Assembly: GCF_015645385.1 (NCBI RefSeq)
Contig: NZ_JADOET010000003.1
Span: forward strand, 1 to 64,000
Reading direction: 5' to 3'
Source: Winogradskyella marina
Lineage (GTDB): Bacteria > Bacteroidota > Bacteroidia > Flavobacteriales > Flavobacteriaceae
DNA: 64,000 bases
Positions 9,182 through 17,554 of this stretch are shown here, one piece after another (positions within the stretch are counted from its first letter, which is position 1; each line of letters starts with the position of its first letter). The notes under the pieces were generated by a model. It was not told the origin of the DNA and ran no database searches. It worked only from the letters and a program-made list of their open reading frames with translations. The position numbers and the translations under genes were made by a program.

Positions 9182-10670
9182 TCAACTGTTCTATTTGGTT
9201 CATTAATGTGTTTATTTGGCTATCATTTTTCTTGATGGCTGTTAGTAGTTCTTTAGGACTTTGGTGGATGACCTCAACCACTTTGTGTGGGTTTTTGGCG
9301 CTAAGATCGTAGTCTTTTATGTCTGCAACGTTAACAGTCCAGTCATGGCACTCTTTACCAGTTTTTGCATTTGTAGCGTTTCGTTCTTTTGGGTTATGGA
9401 ATAAGTGTACAAACTCTTTTAAGTGCTCATAAGTAATCGGTTTATTCTTGGTAAGTTTGTAAGGAGGTGTCACATCGTAATACCAAATATCACTAGTAGC
9501 GCCTTTTCTATCAAAATAAATAATATTGGTTTTTACACCACTATAAGGCAAAAACACGCCAGAAGGCAAACTAACTATGGTATGTACATTAAAGTTCTCT
9601 AACAAGGATTGCTTTACTTTGGTAAAGGCATTATTGGTTTGAAACAAAACCCCTTCTGGCACCACAATGGCTGCACGACCTTCTAGTTTTAGCATTTTCA
9701 TGAAATGCTGTAAAAACAAGATTTCAGTAGCGTTACTTTCTACCGGAAAGTTTTGTTGTATCTGCTTTTTCTCTTTTCCTCCAAAGGGTGGGTTTGCTAA
9801 AATAACATCGTGTCTGTCCTTTTCTTGGTAATCGCGAATGTTTTGAGTAAGTGTATTGCCTTTAAATACGTTTGGGCTTTCTATACCATGTAGTATCATA
9901 TTCATCATGCCCATTACATACCCTAAACTGGTTTTTTCTTGTCCAAAAAAGGTATCGTTTTGTATGGTGTCCCAATCTTTAGCAGATAGTTTCTCTTTTT
10001 TACCATCTTGCGTCAAAAAATCGAAGGCTTCTACTAAAAACCCACCAGAACCTACTGCGCCATCGTAAATGGTGTCGCCTACTTTAATATCGGTAGTTTC
10101 TACCATGGCTTTAATAATGGCTCTTGGTGTATAGAATTCTCCTGAGTTTCCGCCATCGCTCCCCATACTTTTTAGTAAGTTTTCGTAGACTTGCGAGAGC
10201 TCAAACAATTCATCACTACTTTGGAAATCTAAACCATCAATAATGTCTAACACCTCACGTAGTGTGTGACCACTTACAATCCGGTTATCGAGATACTCAA
10301 AAATAGCGCCTATTTTATAGCTTAAAGACTTAGGGCTATTAGTTGCAGATTTAAAAGCCTGCAAATAGGGAAACAAGGTTTTATTGACAAAATCTATTAA
10401 ATCATCACCTGTTAAAGCCCGTTTTACATCGAGTTTGCCAGCATCATCTTTAGGGCAAGCCCATTGTTGCCAACGTAAATCTTTGCGTAGTACATGTTTG
10501 TAATCCGTACCCTCTAAGAAAGCTTCATCGGCTTTATTGTCTTCGTAATCGTTAAGAAACTTAAGAAACAGAATCCACGAGATCTGCTCGGTGTAGTGCA
10601 TTGCTCCTGAAATACCATCGTCTCTACGTAGTATGTCTGTGATTCTGTCTATATTGTTTTGTATGCTCAT
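9171..10670 (-). CDS. hsdM: type I restriction-modification DNA methyltransferase HsdM
   Basis: A 499-aa N6-adenine methyltransferase. It has the N-terminal HsdM helical domain (about 5-150), GEFYTPR at 177-183, the SAM-binding motif I region YDGAVGSGGFL at 202-212 and the catalytic motif NPPF at 293-296. Motif I departs from the common DPACGSGGFL form, with Gly for Pro and Val for Cys. With HsdS it forms the M2S1 methylase that protects host DNA. It lies between the GIY-YIG cassette and hsdS on the same strand. Confidence 0.94.
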   Translation of the reverse strand: MSIQNNIDRITDILRRDDGISGAMHYTEQISWILFLKFLNDYEDNKADEAFLEGTDYKHVLRKDLRWQQWACPKDDAGKLDVKRALTGDDLIDFVNKTLFPYLQAFKSATNSPKSLSYKIGAIFEYLDNRIVSGHTLREVLDIIDGLDFQSSDELFELSQVYENLLKSMGSDGGNSGEFYTPRAIIKAMVETTDIKVGDTIYDGAVGSGGFLVEAFDFLTQDGKKEKLSAKDWDTIQNDTFFGQEKTSLGYVMGMMNMILHGIESPNVFKGNTLTQNIRDYQEKDRHDVILANPPFGGKEKKQIQQNFPVESNATEILFLQHFMKMLKLEGRAAIVVPEGVLFQTNNAFTKVKQSLLENFNVHTIVSLPSGVFLPYSGVKTNIIYFDRKGATSDIWYYDVTPPYKLTKNKPITYEHLKEFVHLFHNPKERNATNAKTGKECHDWTVNVADIKDYDLSAKNPHKVVEVIHQSPKELLTAIKKNDSQINTLMNQIEQLIDG

Positions 10671-10703
10671 TTATGTTTTAAGTTAGTTTATTTGTCACTT
10701 TTT

Positions 10704-10729
10704 GTCACACTAAGCGCAGTCGAAGTGCC
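10704..10729 (+). repeat. dispersed palindromic element, left of the GIY-YIG gene
   Basis: GTCA, arm CACT, loop AAGCGCAGTCGA, arm AGTG. It lies between hsdM and the GIY-YIG gene and points toward that gene. It pairs with an inverted copy at 11091-11116. Confidence 0.8.
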
Positions 10730-10743
10730 TCACTATAACTTTT

Positions 10744-11064
10744 TTAATCTCTTGGTTTATATTTATAATGACTCACATTTCTGCATTCTGATAATATTTG
10801 TAACCTATCAAAATCCCCATCAATTAATGCTTTTTTCTTAGCTCTAGACCAACCCTTAATTTTTTTCTCAAAATAAATTGCTTGGATTACATCATTAAAC
10901 TCTTGCTGAAAAACTAATGTTAACGGTCTCCTGCTATAAGTATAACTATCACGTTTTGTACCTGCTTGATGTTCATTAAATCTTTTGGATAAATTATTGG
11001 TAATACCTGTATAATATGACTTATCTGCGCATAATAAGATGTAAACAAAGTATTGATAATGCAT
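10744..11064 (-). CDS. GIY-YIG nuclease domain protein
   Basis: A 106-aa single-domain GIY-YIG protein of the small UPF0213/YhbQ-like type: FVYILLCADKSYYTGITNN carries the paired GIY/YIG-like segments (VYILL and YYTGIT), followed by LSKRFNEHQAG and, later, a helix with the conserved acidic residue in AIYFEKKIKGW. Members are presumed metal-dependent DNA nucleases. It sits between hsdR and hsdM, where type I systems normally have nothing, and is bracketed by inverted copies of the dispersed palindromic element. This looks like a mobile cassette that landed in the operon, not an integral restriction subunit. Confidence 0.85.
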   Translation of the reverse strand: MHYQYFVYILLCADKSYYTGITNNLSKRFNEHQAGTKRDSYTYSRRPLTLVFQQEFNDVIQAIYFEKKIKGWSRAKKKALIDGDFDRLQILSECRNVSHYKYKPRD

Positions 11065-11090
11065 TTTTATTTTATGTTGTTTGTTTTATT

Positions 11091-11116
11091 GGGCTTCGAC
11101 TGCGCTCAGCCTGACA
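11091..11116 (-). repeat. dispersed palindromic element, right of the GIY-YIG gene
   Basis: On the minus strand: GTCA, arm GGCT, loop GAGCGCAGTCGA, arm AGCC. Inverted relative to the copy at 10704-10729, it closes the putative GIY-YIG cassette just downstream of the hsdR stop. Confidence 0.8.
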
Positions 11117-11124
11117 TTATTGGT

Positions 11125-13431
11125 TTATCCTGCTCTATATATGTTTTCCTGTAATTTATAATAAGCACCTAATAAAGTTTTCATATCACCAAATGCGGTT
11201 TTAGCATCTTTGGTTGTGCCTAATTTTAGTTTTACTAAATCGCCGAGTTTATCGCGTTGTAATTCTTCAATACCATATTTTTCATAATGACTTAAAATGA
11301 ATTCTAAAAAATCTTTAGCCTCTAAGTTTTTATAGACTTCAAAAAATTCGGGTTCGTCTTTCACAAACTTAACACGCTGTTTGCGTGTCATAAGTTCCGA
11401 TGAAAACGAAATATGCGAAAGCACATCAAAAATATCGCATGCTGGTGTGGCTATCATATTTCGTAAATCGTTGAGCTGTTCATTATCAAAACCTAAATCA
11501 CCTAGTTTTATTAATAAATCGGCTCTCGTATCTGGATTGGACCATATTTTACGCAAATGTGTTTCATCTTTATAAATCGCAGGTAATTCGCCAATAAGCT
11601 TTTCTAAAAATTCACGAGCTGTCAATGGTTTTCCGTTTTCGTCTATGTAGCGCGTATCAACATCTATAACCTTTAATTGTCTCCCATTAGACAATTCAAT
11701 AATTAGTTTTTCTTTTCGCTCATAAGGTTCTCCAGGATCTTTAACTTTAGGTTTTCGAGGTGGTTTGGGTTGTGGCTCACCTCCTGCTCCATCATCATTG
11801 GGTTCTACAGGTTCACCATCCCAAGCAGCATCATAAAACAAATTGGTAGCACCAACAAAATCAATTATGGTGAAAAAGTCTTTACCATCAAATACACGTG
11901 TACCACGTCCAATAATCTGCTTGAACTCAACCATAGATCCTATAGGTGCCGTTAAAACAATATTGCGAACATTTCTAGCATCTACGCCTGTGGTTAGCAT
12001 TTTAGACGAAGTTAATATCACCGGAATATCTTTATCATTATCTTGAAATGCCTCTAGTAATTCGCGGCCATGTTTACCTTCATCACTCGTTACACGAACA
12101 CAGTAATTGATATCTGATACTTCTTTATGCTTATTTATATAATCTCTTAAATCTAGCGCATGATCTTGATTGGCACAAAACACAATGGTTTTATCCATTT
12201 TACCAATCTGTTTTAAAATGGTTTTAGCGACGAGCTCAATACGCTGTTTTACGGTAATACTATTGTTGAAATCTTTAAGTTCGTAACGGTCTTTAGATAC
12301 TTCACCTTGAATAATTCTACTATCGTTAGTGTGTATGTATTCATCAATATTAGTCGTTACACGCTTTACTTTATAAGGCGTTAAAAATCCATCTTGAATA
12401 CCATCCTTTAGCGAATACTCGTAAATAGGTTGTCCGAAATATTTATAGGTATCTACATTATCATCGCGTTTAGGTGTTGCAGTTAACCCTAAGTGAACCG
12501 CAGGACTAAAATGATTTAAAATGGCACGCCAAGAGCCTTCTTCATTGGCACTACCTCTGTGACATTCATCAATAACAATAAGATCAAAAAAATCTTCAGG
12601 ATATTCTTTGTAATAGCCACCAATATCTTCGCGCTCTGCAATGGCTTGGTAAATAGCAAAAAAGATGAATGCGTTAGTAGGCACTACTCCATTCCGTTTT
12701 CTCACCTCTTCACCATCGATTTTAATGACATCTTTTTCGTAGGGATTAAAAGTATTAATGGCCTGATCTGCAAGAACGTTTCGGTCTGCTAAAAACAATA
12801 TACGCGGTCGTCGGTTTTCGCCTTCAATATTCCATTTAGCTTGTAGCAATTTATGTGCTATTTGAAACGAAATAAATGTTTTCCCTGTTCCGGTTGCTAA
12901 GGTGAGTAATATTCTATTTTTACCATCTGCAATACTTTCCATTGTTTTATTAACAGCAATCTCTTGGTAATAACGTGGTCCAAAATTACCTGTTAGTAAA
13001 AACGGAATACTCAGAAGCTTTTCTTTTAGCTCATTTTTTGCACCAAAAAGTCTGTTGTACAATTCTTGAGGTGTTGGAAAACTATCTACATATTCCCCTT
13101 TCCCTGTTCGCCTATCAAACTCATAAATTTGTTTTCCATTGGTAGCGTAAACAAAGTTAATTTTAAGTTTTTCGGCATATTCTAATGCTTGTTGTAATCC
13201 TTTGGTTGGATGGTCTCCTAGCTTTTTAGCTTCAACAATGGCTAAGTTGGTATTGTTGTACTTTAATAGGTAATCTAAAAATAAACGTTTACCTCTTTTA
13301 TTCCCTAGTAGTTTTCTACCATCTGTAAAGTAATATTCCCTAACAATGTGAATAGCTTCCCATTTACTATCAACCAATTTAGGGTCAATAAAATTTGCTC
13401 TAGTATCAGATTCTGAAATTTGTTTTGTCAT
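11125..13431 (-). CDS. hsdR: type I restriction endonuclease motor/nuclease subunit HsdR
   Basis: A 768-aa restriction subunit. It has an N-terminal nuclease core (Asp53 in FLDYLL, Glu67 and Lys69 in VEAKK), then a superfamily 2 motor: Walker A ATGTGKT at 179-185, DECH box at 288-291, motif III GLTATPK, and a second RecA-like domain with ILTSSKMLTTGVDA and the QIIGRGTRV motif. A proline- and lysine-rich linker lies at about 550-575, followed by the helical C-terminus that docks on the methylase. First gene of the minus-strand restriction block. The stretch upstream of its ATG is AT-rich. Confidence 0.94.
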   Translation of the reverse strand: MTKQISESDTRANFIDPKLVDSKWEAIHIVREYYFTDGRKLLGNKRGKRLFLDYLLKYNNTNLAIVEAKKLGDHPTKGLQQALEYAEKLKINFVYATNGKQIYEFDRRTGKGEYVDSFPTPQELYNRLFGAKNELKEKLLSIPFLLTGNFGPRYYQEIAVNKTMESIADGKNRILLTLATGTGKTFISFQIAHKLLQAKWNIEGENRRPRILFLADRNVLADQAINTFNPYEKDVIKIDGEEVRKRNGVVPTNAFIFFAIYQAIAEREDIGGYYKEYPEDFFDLIVIDECHRGSANEEGSWRAILNHFSPAVHLGLTATPKRDDNVDTYKYFGQPIYEYSLKDGIQDGFLTPYKVKRVTTNIDEYIHTNDSRIIQGEVSKDRYELKDFNNSITVKQRIELVAKTILKQIGKMDKTIVFCANQDHALDLRDYINKHKEVSDINYCVRVTSDEGKHGRELLEAFQDNDKDIPVILTSSKMLTTGVDARNVRNIVLTAPIGSMVEFKQIIGRGTRVFDGKDFFTIIDFVGATNLFYDAAWDGEPVEPNDDGAGGEPQPKPPRKPKVKDPGEPYERKEKLIIELSNGRQLKVIDVDTRYIDENGKPLTAREFLEKLIGELPAIYKDETHLRKIWSNPDTRADLLIKLGDLGFDNEQLNDLRNMIATPACDIFDVLSHISFSSELMTRKQRVKFVKDEPEFFEVYKNLEAKDFLEFILSHYEKYGIEELQRDKLGDLVKLKLGTTKDAKTAFGDMKTLLGAYYKLQENIYRAG

Positions 13432-13788
13432 AGTCAGGCATTAGTATCTGCATTTTGTATTGCTACAAAACGAAGGACTGCTAATAATTTAGTTTGTTCA
13501 GGACTTTAAAGATATGAAAAGGCTTTAGTTTTCAAAATGAAATGTAGTGTATTTTCATACCGTAACTTTATGGTTTTCCGTAAAACAACTCAAAATATTA
13601 CCTGCCAGTCAAAAGTCCAAAAACATAGACTTATCATTACGTTATTCTACTTACTCAAAAATCTAACTCATAGCGTAAAATCAATCTTCGAAAAAAAAAA
13701 AAAAAATAAGATTTTCACAGGTTACCTTTTCTTATTTCTGCTATTAACTAATAAATAAAGGTATTAATCAGCTCAATAATGTATTCAA
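13432..13788. other. AT-rich divergent intergenic region
   Basis: About 357 bp between hsdR (minus) and the HNH gene (plus). It should hold both promoters. On the minus strand TATCTTTA at about 13510-13517 resembles a Bacteroidota -7 box but has no convincing partner. A run of about 16 A lies near 13690-13705. The 73-codon open frame at 13537-13758 runs through that A tract and resembles no protein, so I do not call it. Confidence 0.5.
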
Positions 13789-14097
13789 ATGAGAATCGAA
13801 ACAAAAAGTAATATTCAAAAAAACAAAAATAAATCATATAGCGATCTATTAAAAACTCGACAATGGCAAAGAAAAAGAAAATTGATTTTAAATCGTGATA
13901 AGAATCAATGCCTAAACTGCACTTCTAAGAAAAATCTTCAAGTCCACCATAGACAATATCAATTCGATAACATCATAAGTGATTTTGTAGCTCCTTGGAA
14001 TTATGACAATAAATATCTCATAACGCTATGCCATAACTGTCACCAAATTGGGCATGCTAATTATAAAGTACCTGTAATCAATATTAATAAACAATAA
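13789..14097 (+). CDS. HNH endonuclease
   Basis: A 102-aa HNH nuclease. It has the zinc-type CLNC at about 43-46, the catalytic HHRQY at about 57-61 (first His pair), and LCHNCHQIGH at about 85-94, supplying the second Cys pair and the last His. The basic N-terminus (KTRQWQRKRKL) is typical of single-domain HNH proteins that nick or cut DNA. It starts an AT-rich run of plus-strand genes; the next gene begins 5 bp after its stop, so they are probably cotranscribed. A role in defence is plausible from the neighbours but unproven. Confidence 0.85.
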   Translation: MRIETKSNIQKNKNKSYSDLLKTRQWQRKRKLILNRDKNQCLNCTSKKNLQVHHRQYQFDNIISDFVAPWNYDNKYLITLCHNCHQIGHANYKVPVININKQ

Positions 14098-14102
14098 ATA
14101 AA

Positions 14103-14672
14103 ATGAAAACAATTAAAAGACTATTCGGATTAAACAAAGAAAGTAGAAAATCTCAAGGTTTTAAAAATTCAGATCCTATAGGTTTGTCTGAATCCACCCA
14201 TCTACCTCCAGAAGAACTATTTATTGACAATTCGTCACCAAAAGAATCAAGAGAAGTAAAAAAAGTTCATTCTCAATTAATCAACGATTATCTCAATAAA
14301 GATTATTATCAAATTGGGATTCAAGAAGGCTTTTCGATGCATTCTAACGAGGCAGCTCAATCAAGAAAACAACTCATTAAATCTAATTTCAGGAATCTTA
14401 TAAATGAAATTATTGAAGAAAACAGGGAAGCTATTTTTAATTTGAGCAACAGCTTAATTGAAGTTTCAGATCTTTCAACTGAATTAAAAGACAAGCTTGA
14501 AAACAAAATAGAATTTCTAAAAGCCGAAATAGATGATTTAGATCTACAAAAGCAACTTTCAATTGAAGACGAAGGGCTCGTAATGTCTGCTATCCACAGC
14601 TACCATCAAGGGTTTCTATCAGGAATAAAGAGCTATTTAGAAATGGATAAAATCATCAACAATAACTATTAA
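14103..14672 (+). CDS. hypothetical coiled-coil protein
   Basis: A 189-aa soluble acidic protein. The first 55 residues look disordered, rich in Ser, Lys and Pro. Residues about 60-150 form long charged helices with coiled-coil character (IEENREAIFNLSNSLIEV and LKDKLENKIEFLKAEIDDL). The C-terminus is helical. No known domain. It lies 5 bp after the HNH gene and 10 bp before the DUF4407 gene, so the three are likely one transcript, and it may bridge the nuclease and the membrane protein (inference). Confidence 0.7.
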   Translation: MKTIKRLFGLNKESRKSQGFKNSDPIGLSESTHLPPEELFIDNSSPKESREVKKVHSQLINDYLNKDYYQIGIQEGFSMHSNEAAQSRKQLIKSNFRNLINEIIEENREAIFNLSNSLIEVSDLSTELKDKLENKIEFLKAEIDDLDLQKQLSIEDEGLVMSAIHSYHQGFLSGIKSYLEMDKIINNNY

Positions 14673-14682
14673 TAGATCAGAT

Positions 14683-15657
14683 ATGTTACGACTATGTTCA
14701 ATTCTTATAGGTGAAGAATATAAATACACTAATAGATTTCAACCTTCTAGTAAACGAAAGATACTTCTTCTCGGCACCTCAATGATGATTCCTGTTATTC
14801 TATGGTTCCTAACAGCTTTTCTTTCTAGTAAAAACCTAATGGACAACGGGTTAACTATTTCTTTAATTACAGGTTTTATCGCTGCGCTTATTATATATTT
14901 AATTGAAAGATCGATAGTTTTATCTAATGGAGGTTGGCCGATAGCTATTTTTAGAATTCTTCTTGGCTTTGCTATTGCATCTATGGGAGCTATTGCTTTA
15001 GATCTAGTTATTTTTAAAAGTGATGTAGATAATAAAGTAAATACATTTAAAGGTATTTATTTAGACTCCATTCATAATCATCTTGAAAACAAATATCACA
15101 AAGATTTAGAGGACAAGAGAAACCTTCTCAAAACTACTTTTATTAATTACCAGAACGCAGAAATGAACTATAAAGATGAGATGCAAGGCAAGGAAGGTAA
15201 TAGTAGTGGTTTAGCAGGAAACGGTTCTATCTCAAATAAATTAGAAAACATAATGGATGTCGCACATGCCACATACTTAAAACAAGGTAATACGGTTAAG
15301 GTATTCGAATCTAATAAGATTTTAAAAATTGAGGAGGCTCTAAATGAGGCAGAATCAAAATTTAATCCTAATGGGCTTTTGATTCGAATAAAGGCATTAA
15401 ACGAACTCGTTCAAGAAGATTCTAATTTAAGCAAAATTTACTGGTTATTTACTGGACTTCTTTTTTTAATGGAATTTATAGTGATTATTATCAAATTGGT
15501 AAGTAGAAAATCTATAGACGAAGAAGTTGAATTGTTTAGAGACGAAGTAACACTTACAAAATTACAGCAATACAGATCAATTTTGCAAGGTAATAATCAT
15601 TCTTTAGAAAATCTTCCAAAAATTATGAAAGCAAATAAATTACTAGGCGGAGATTAG
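14683..15657 (+). CDS. DUF4407-type membrane protein
   Basis: A 324-aa protein with hydrophobic segments at about 27-48, 55-79, 87-111 and 251-272, separated by a large charged helical domain (112-250) rich in Lys and Glu. The helical pairs, the IYLIERSIVL segment after the second helix and the long coiled middle fit the DUF4407 family, whose function is unknown. It ends the HNH-coiled coil-DUF4407 set; a 109-bp gap with its own palindrome separates it from the sigma gene. A membrane sensor or effector role is a guess from topology. Confidence 0.7.
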   Translation: MLRLCSILIGEEYKYTNRFQPSSKRKILLLGTSMMIPVILWFLTAFLSSKNLMDNGLTISLITGFIAALIIYLIERSIVLSNGGWPIAIFRILLGFAIASMGAIALDLVIFKSDVDNKVNTFKGIYLDSIHNHLENKYHKDLEDKRNLLKTTFINYQNAEMNYKDEMQGKEGNSSGLAGNGSISNKLENIMDVAHATYLKQGNTVKVFESNKILKIEEALNEAESKFNPNGLLIRIKALNELVQEDSNLSKIYWLFTGLLFLMEFIVIIIKLVSRKSIDEEVELFRDEVTLTKLQQYRSILQGNNHSLENLPKIMKANKLLGGD

Positions 15658-15737
15658 ACTTTTAGATAAGTAATAAGAACCTACCAAATAATTATGACAT
15701 TGATTATTAATACAAAAGCAATATTTTTTGATTAATT

Positions 15738-15755
15738 TAGTCTGAACTAAGACTA
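15738..15755. promoter_or_regulatory. inverted repeat before the sigma-factor gene
   Basis: TAGTCT, 6-nt spacer, AGACTA, ending 11 bp before the sigma ATG at 15767. It overlaps where a promoter would sit: a TTTG lies at about 15727-15730 and TATATAAA follows the repeat. It could be an operator or an autoregulatory site for the sigma gene. Confidence 0.4.
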
Positions 15756-15766
15756 TATAAATCAAA

Positions 15767-16357
15767 ATGTCAGATCAAGAGCTCATACAACTAATTAGGG
15801 ATGACCAAGACTATCTTGGAGTTGTGTATAAAAACTGTAAAGACTACTGTATGTCATTTATGAGAAAAATGACTAACAATTATACAAATAATGATCTCAG
15901 TGATATCTATCAAGATGCTATAATAATTTTATATGAAAAAATAGTAGCTGGCAACTTTGAATTAACTGCTACAATTCAGACTTATTTAAATTCTGTTTGT
16001 CGTTTTCAATTATTAACTAAATTTAAATCTGATAAGAAAACTATTAAACAAGATGATGAAATAATTTTTGATTTATTAAATAAAAATGAACAATTTGATG
16101 ACACTATAACTGATATATTAGAACCAATTGAAAATGAAAAAGAAAATCAGTTCAACGCTATTGAAAATGCATTGAAAATGATGAAAGACAAAGGAGGTAA
16201 ATGCTATGAACTATTAACTTTATTTTGGTACCAAAGAAAATCAATGAAATATATTTCTGAGTATTTAGGGTATACCAATGCAGCAAATGCCAAAGCTCAG
16301 AAGTATAAATGTCAAAAAAGGTTAGAAAAATTTGCCTTTAATTATTTGAACCTTTAA
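15767..16357 (+). CDS. ECF-type RNA polymerase sigma factor
   Basis: A 196-aa sigma-70 family protein. Region 2 is recognisable from about residue 15 to 95 (YCMSFMRKMT, then DIYQDAIIILYEKI, the usual core-binding helix, and the SVCRFQLLTKFK segment). A C-terminal helix-turn-helix (about 150-190, MKYISEYLGYTNAANAKAQKYKCQ) corresponds to region 4. It would redirect RNA polymerase to a dedicated promoter set. The partner gene starts 2 bp after its stop, the classic sigma/anti-sigma arrangement, and the TPR-CHAT protease follows. Confidence 0.85.
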   Translation: MSDQELIQLIRDDQDYLGVVYKNCKDYCMSFMRKMTNNYTNNDLSDIYQDAIIILYEKIVAGNFELTATIQTYLNSVCRFQLLTKFKSDKKTIKQDDEIIFDLLNKNEQFDDTITDILEPIENEKENQFNAIENALKMMKDKGGKCYELLTLFWYQRKSMKYISEYLGYTNAANAKAQKYKCQKRLEKFAFNYLNL

Positions 16358-16359
16358 TA

Positions 16360-17538
16360 ATGAATAACGGAATAGAAATAGTTAAAGAATTACTTCTTCC
16401 TCATATTGAATTAGAAGTAAGTCCTTTTATTGAAAATATCGATTGGGCGACAATCACTTCAAGCTTTATTTGTTATGAAGATGATCCCAAACCGTTATAT
16501 ACAGAAATATATAAACTTGAATTATCAGAACCTGAAAATGTCATTACTCAGTTACCAACGCTATACAAATCTTTTATAGATGAAATGGCTGAACAATTTG
16601 TTCTAGGAATAGAAAATGAAACCATCACGACATTATTGAAAAAGCAAAATGCTTTATTTACTGAAAGAGTCACTTTTTTTAAAATATTAGAGAGTGCTAT
16701 AACTAAACAAGAACGCCGTAGAATAATTAAAGAATTACCTAGCCTTTCAGATCGAATTAATTTTTCGCTCTCAGATATAGAGATGAAAGCTGCAATTAAA
16801 AAAAAAGCTAGAACAGACTTAAAAGATAAATTTAGCGAATGGGATAATGATTTGATTGCAAAGAAAGAAGAGTGGATTTTTGCAAAAAAAGTACCTGATT
16901 ATAATCAAACGAATGAAGGTCAAAATTCTGATTCTTCAACAGAGAAAAAGACGCAAGGCAAAGTTATTTCTCTCTCATGGATAAAATATGCTGTAGCTGC
17001 AATTTTACTTCTAGGTTTTTTCATATGGCAACCCACTCAAAAAACTAACAACGAACTGTTTGCACTATACGAAAATAATTTAACATCACTAACTGAGGAT
17101 AATTTTAGTTTGCTTGAATTTGAAGAGTTTTATTATTATGATCAAAGAGGAGATGAAAATATTCTAGAAAATTATAGTTTAGAAGAGAGTAATAAGGCCT
17201 TTTATGGACTAAATGCTTTTAAAGATGAAAATTATGACAAAGCGAAAGAAATCTTAACCGAATTAAAACCTAAAGCACATAACAACCAGATTCTTTTCTT
17301 TCTTTCTTTATCTCAACTTAATACGAATGATCTTGATAACTCTATAATTAATCTTGAATATTTACTCAATCAAACTAACTTTAGCTACTCAGATGATGTT
17401 AAATTTCATTTATCAATGGCGTATCTAAAAAAGGGAGATAGAAATAAGTCTAAACTATTATTAAAACAGTTAATTGCAAATAACAGCAAGTTCAAAGATG
17501 AATCTCAATTAATTCTTAAAGAAATGAGATGGTTTTAG
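16360..17538 (+). CDS. single-pass membrane TPR protein, putative anti-sigma factor
   Basis: A 392-aa protein with a cytoplasmic-looking N-terminal half (1-205, helical and charged), one membrane segment at about 207-224 (YAVAAILLLGFFIW), and a periplasmic C-terminal half with two or three TPR-like helix pairs (about 285-385). No classical zinc-type ZAS motif is seen. Its position 2 bp after the sigma gene and one-pass topology fit an anti-sigma factor. With a TPR-CHAT protease encoded 16 bp downstream, it is also the best candidate for that protease's substrate. Both roles are inferred from context. Confidence 0.7.
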   Translation: MNNGIEIVKELLLPHIELEVSPFIENIDWATITSSFICYEDDPKPLYTEIYKLELSEPENVITQLPTLYKSFIDEMAEQFVLGIENETITTLLKKQNALFTERVTFFKILESAITKQERRRIIKELPSLSDRINFSLSDIEMKAAIKKKARTDLKDKFSEWDNDLIAKKEEWIFAKKVPDYNQTNEGQNSDSSTEKKTQGKVISLSWIKYAVAAILLLGFFIWQPTQKTNNELFALYENNLTSLTEDNFSLLEFEEFYYYDQRGDENILENYSLEESNKAFYGLNAFKDENYDKAKEILTELKPKAHNNQILFFLSLSQLNTNDLDNSIINLEYLLNQTNFSYSDDVKFHLSMAYLKKGDRNKSKLLLKQLIANNSKFKDESQLILKEMRWF

Positions 17539-17554
17539 ATTTTAAATTAATAAA

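Noticed and set aside
10744-11064. GIY-YIG gene as a standard type I restriction subunit
   Set aside because: Type I systems need only R, M and S; this gene is set off by inverted palindromic elements.
13537-13758. 73-codon open frame before the HNH gene
   Set aside because: It is AT-rich, crosses an A tract and resembles no protein family; it is probably intergenic.
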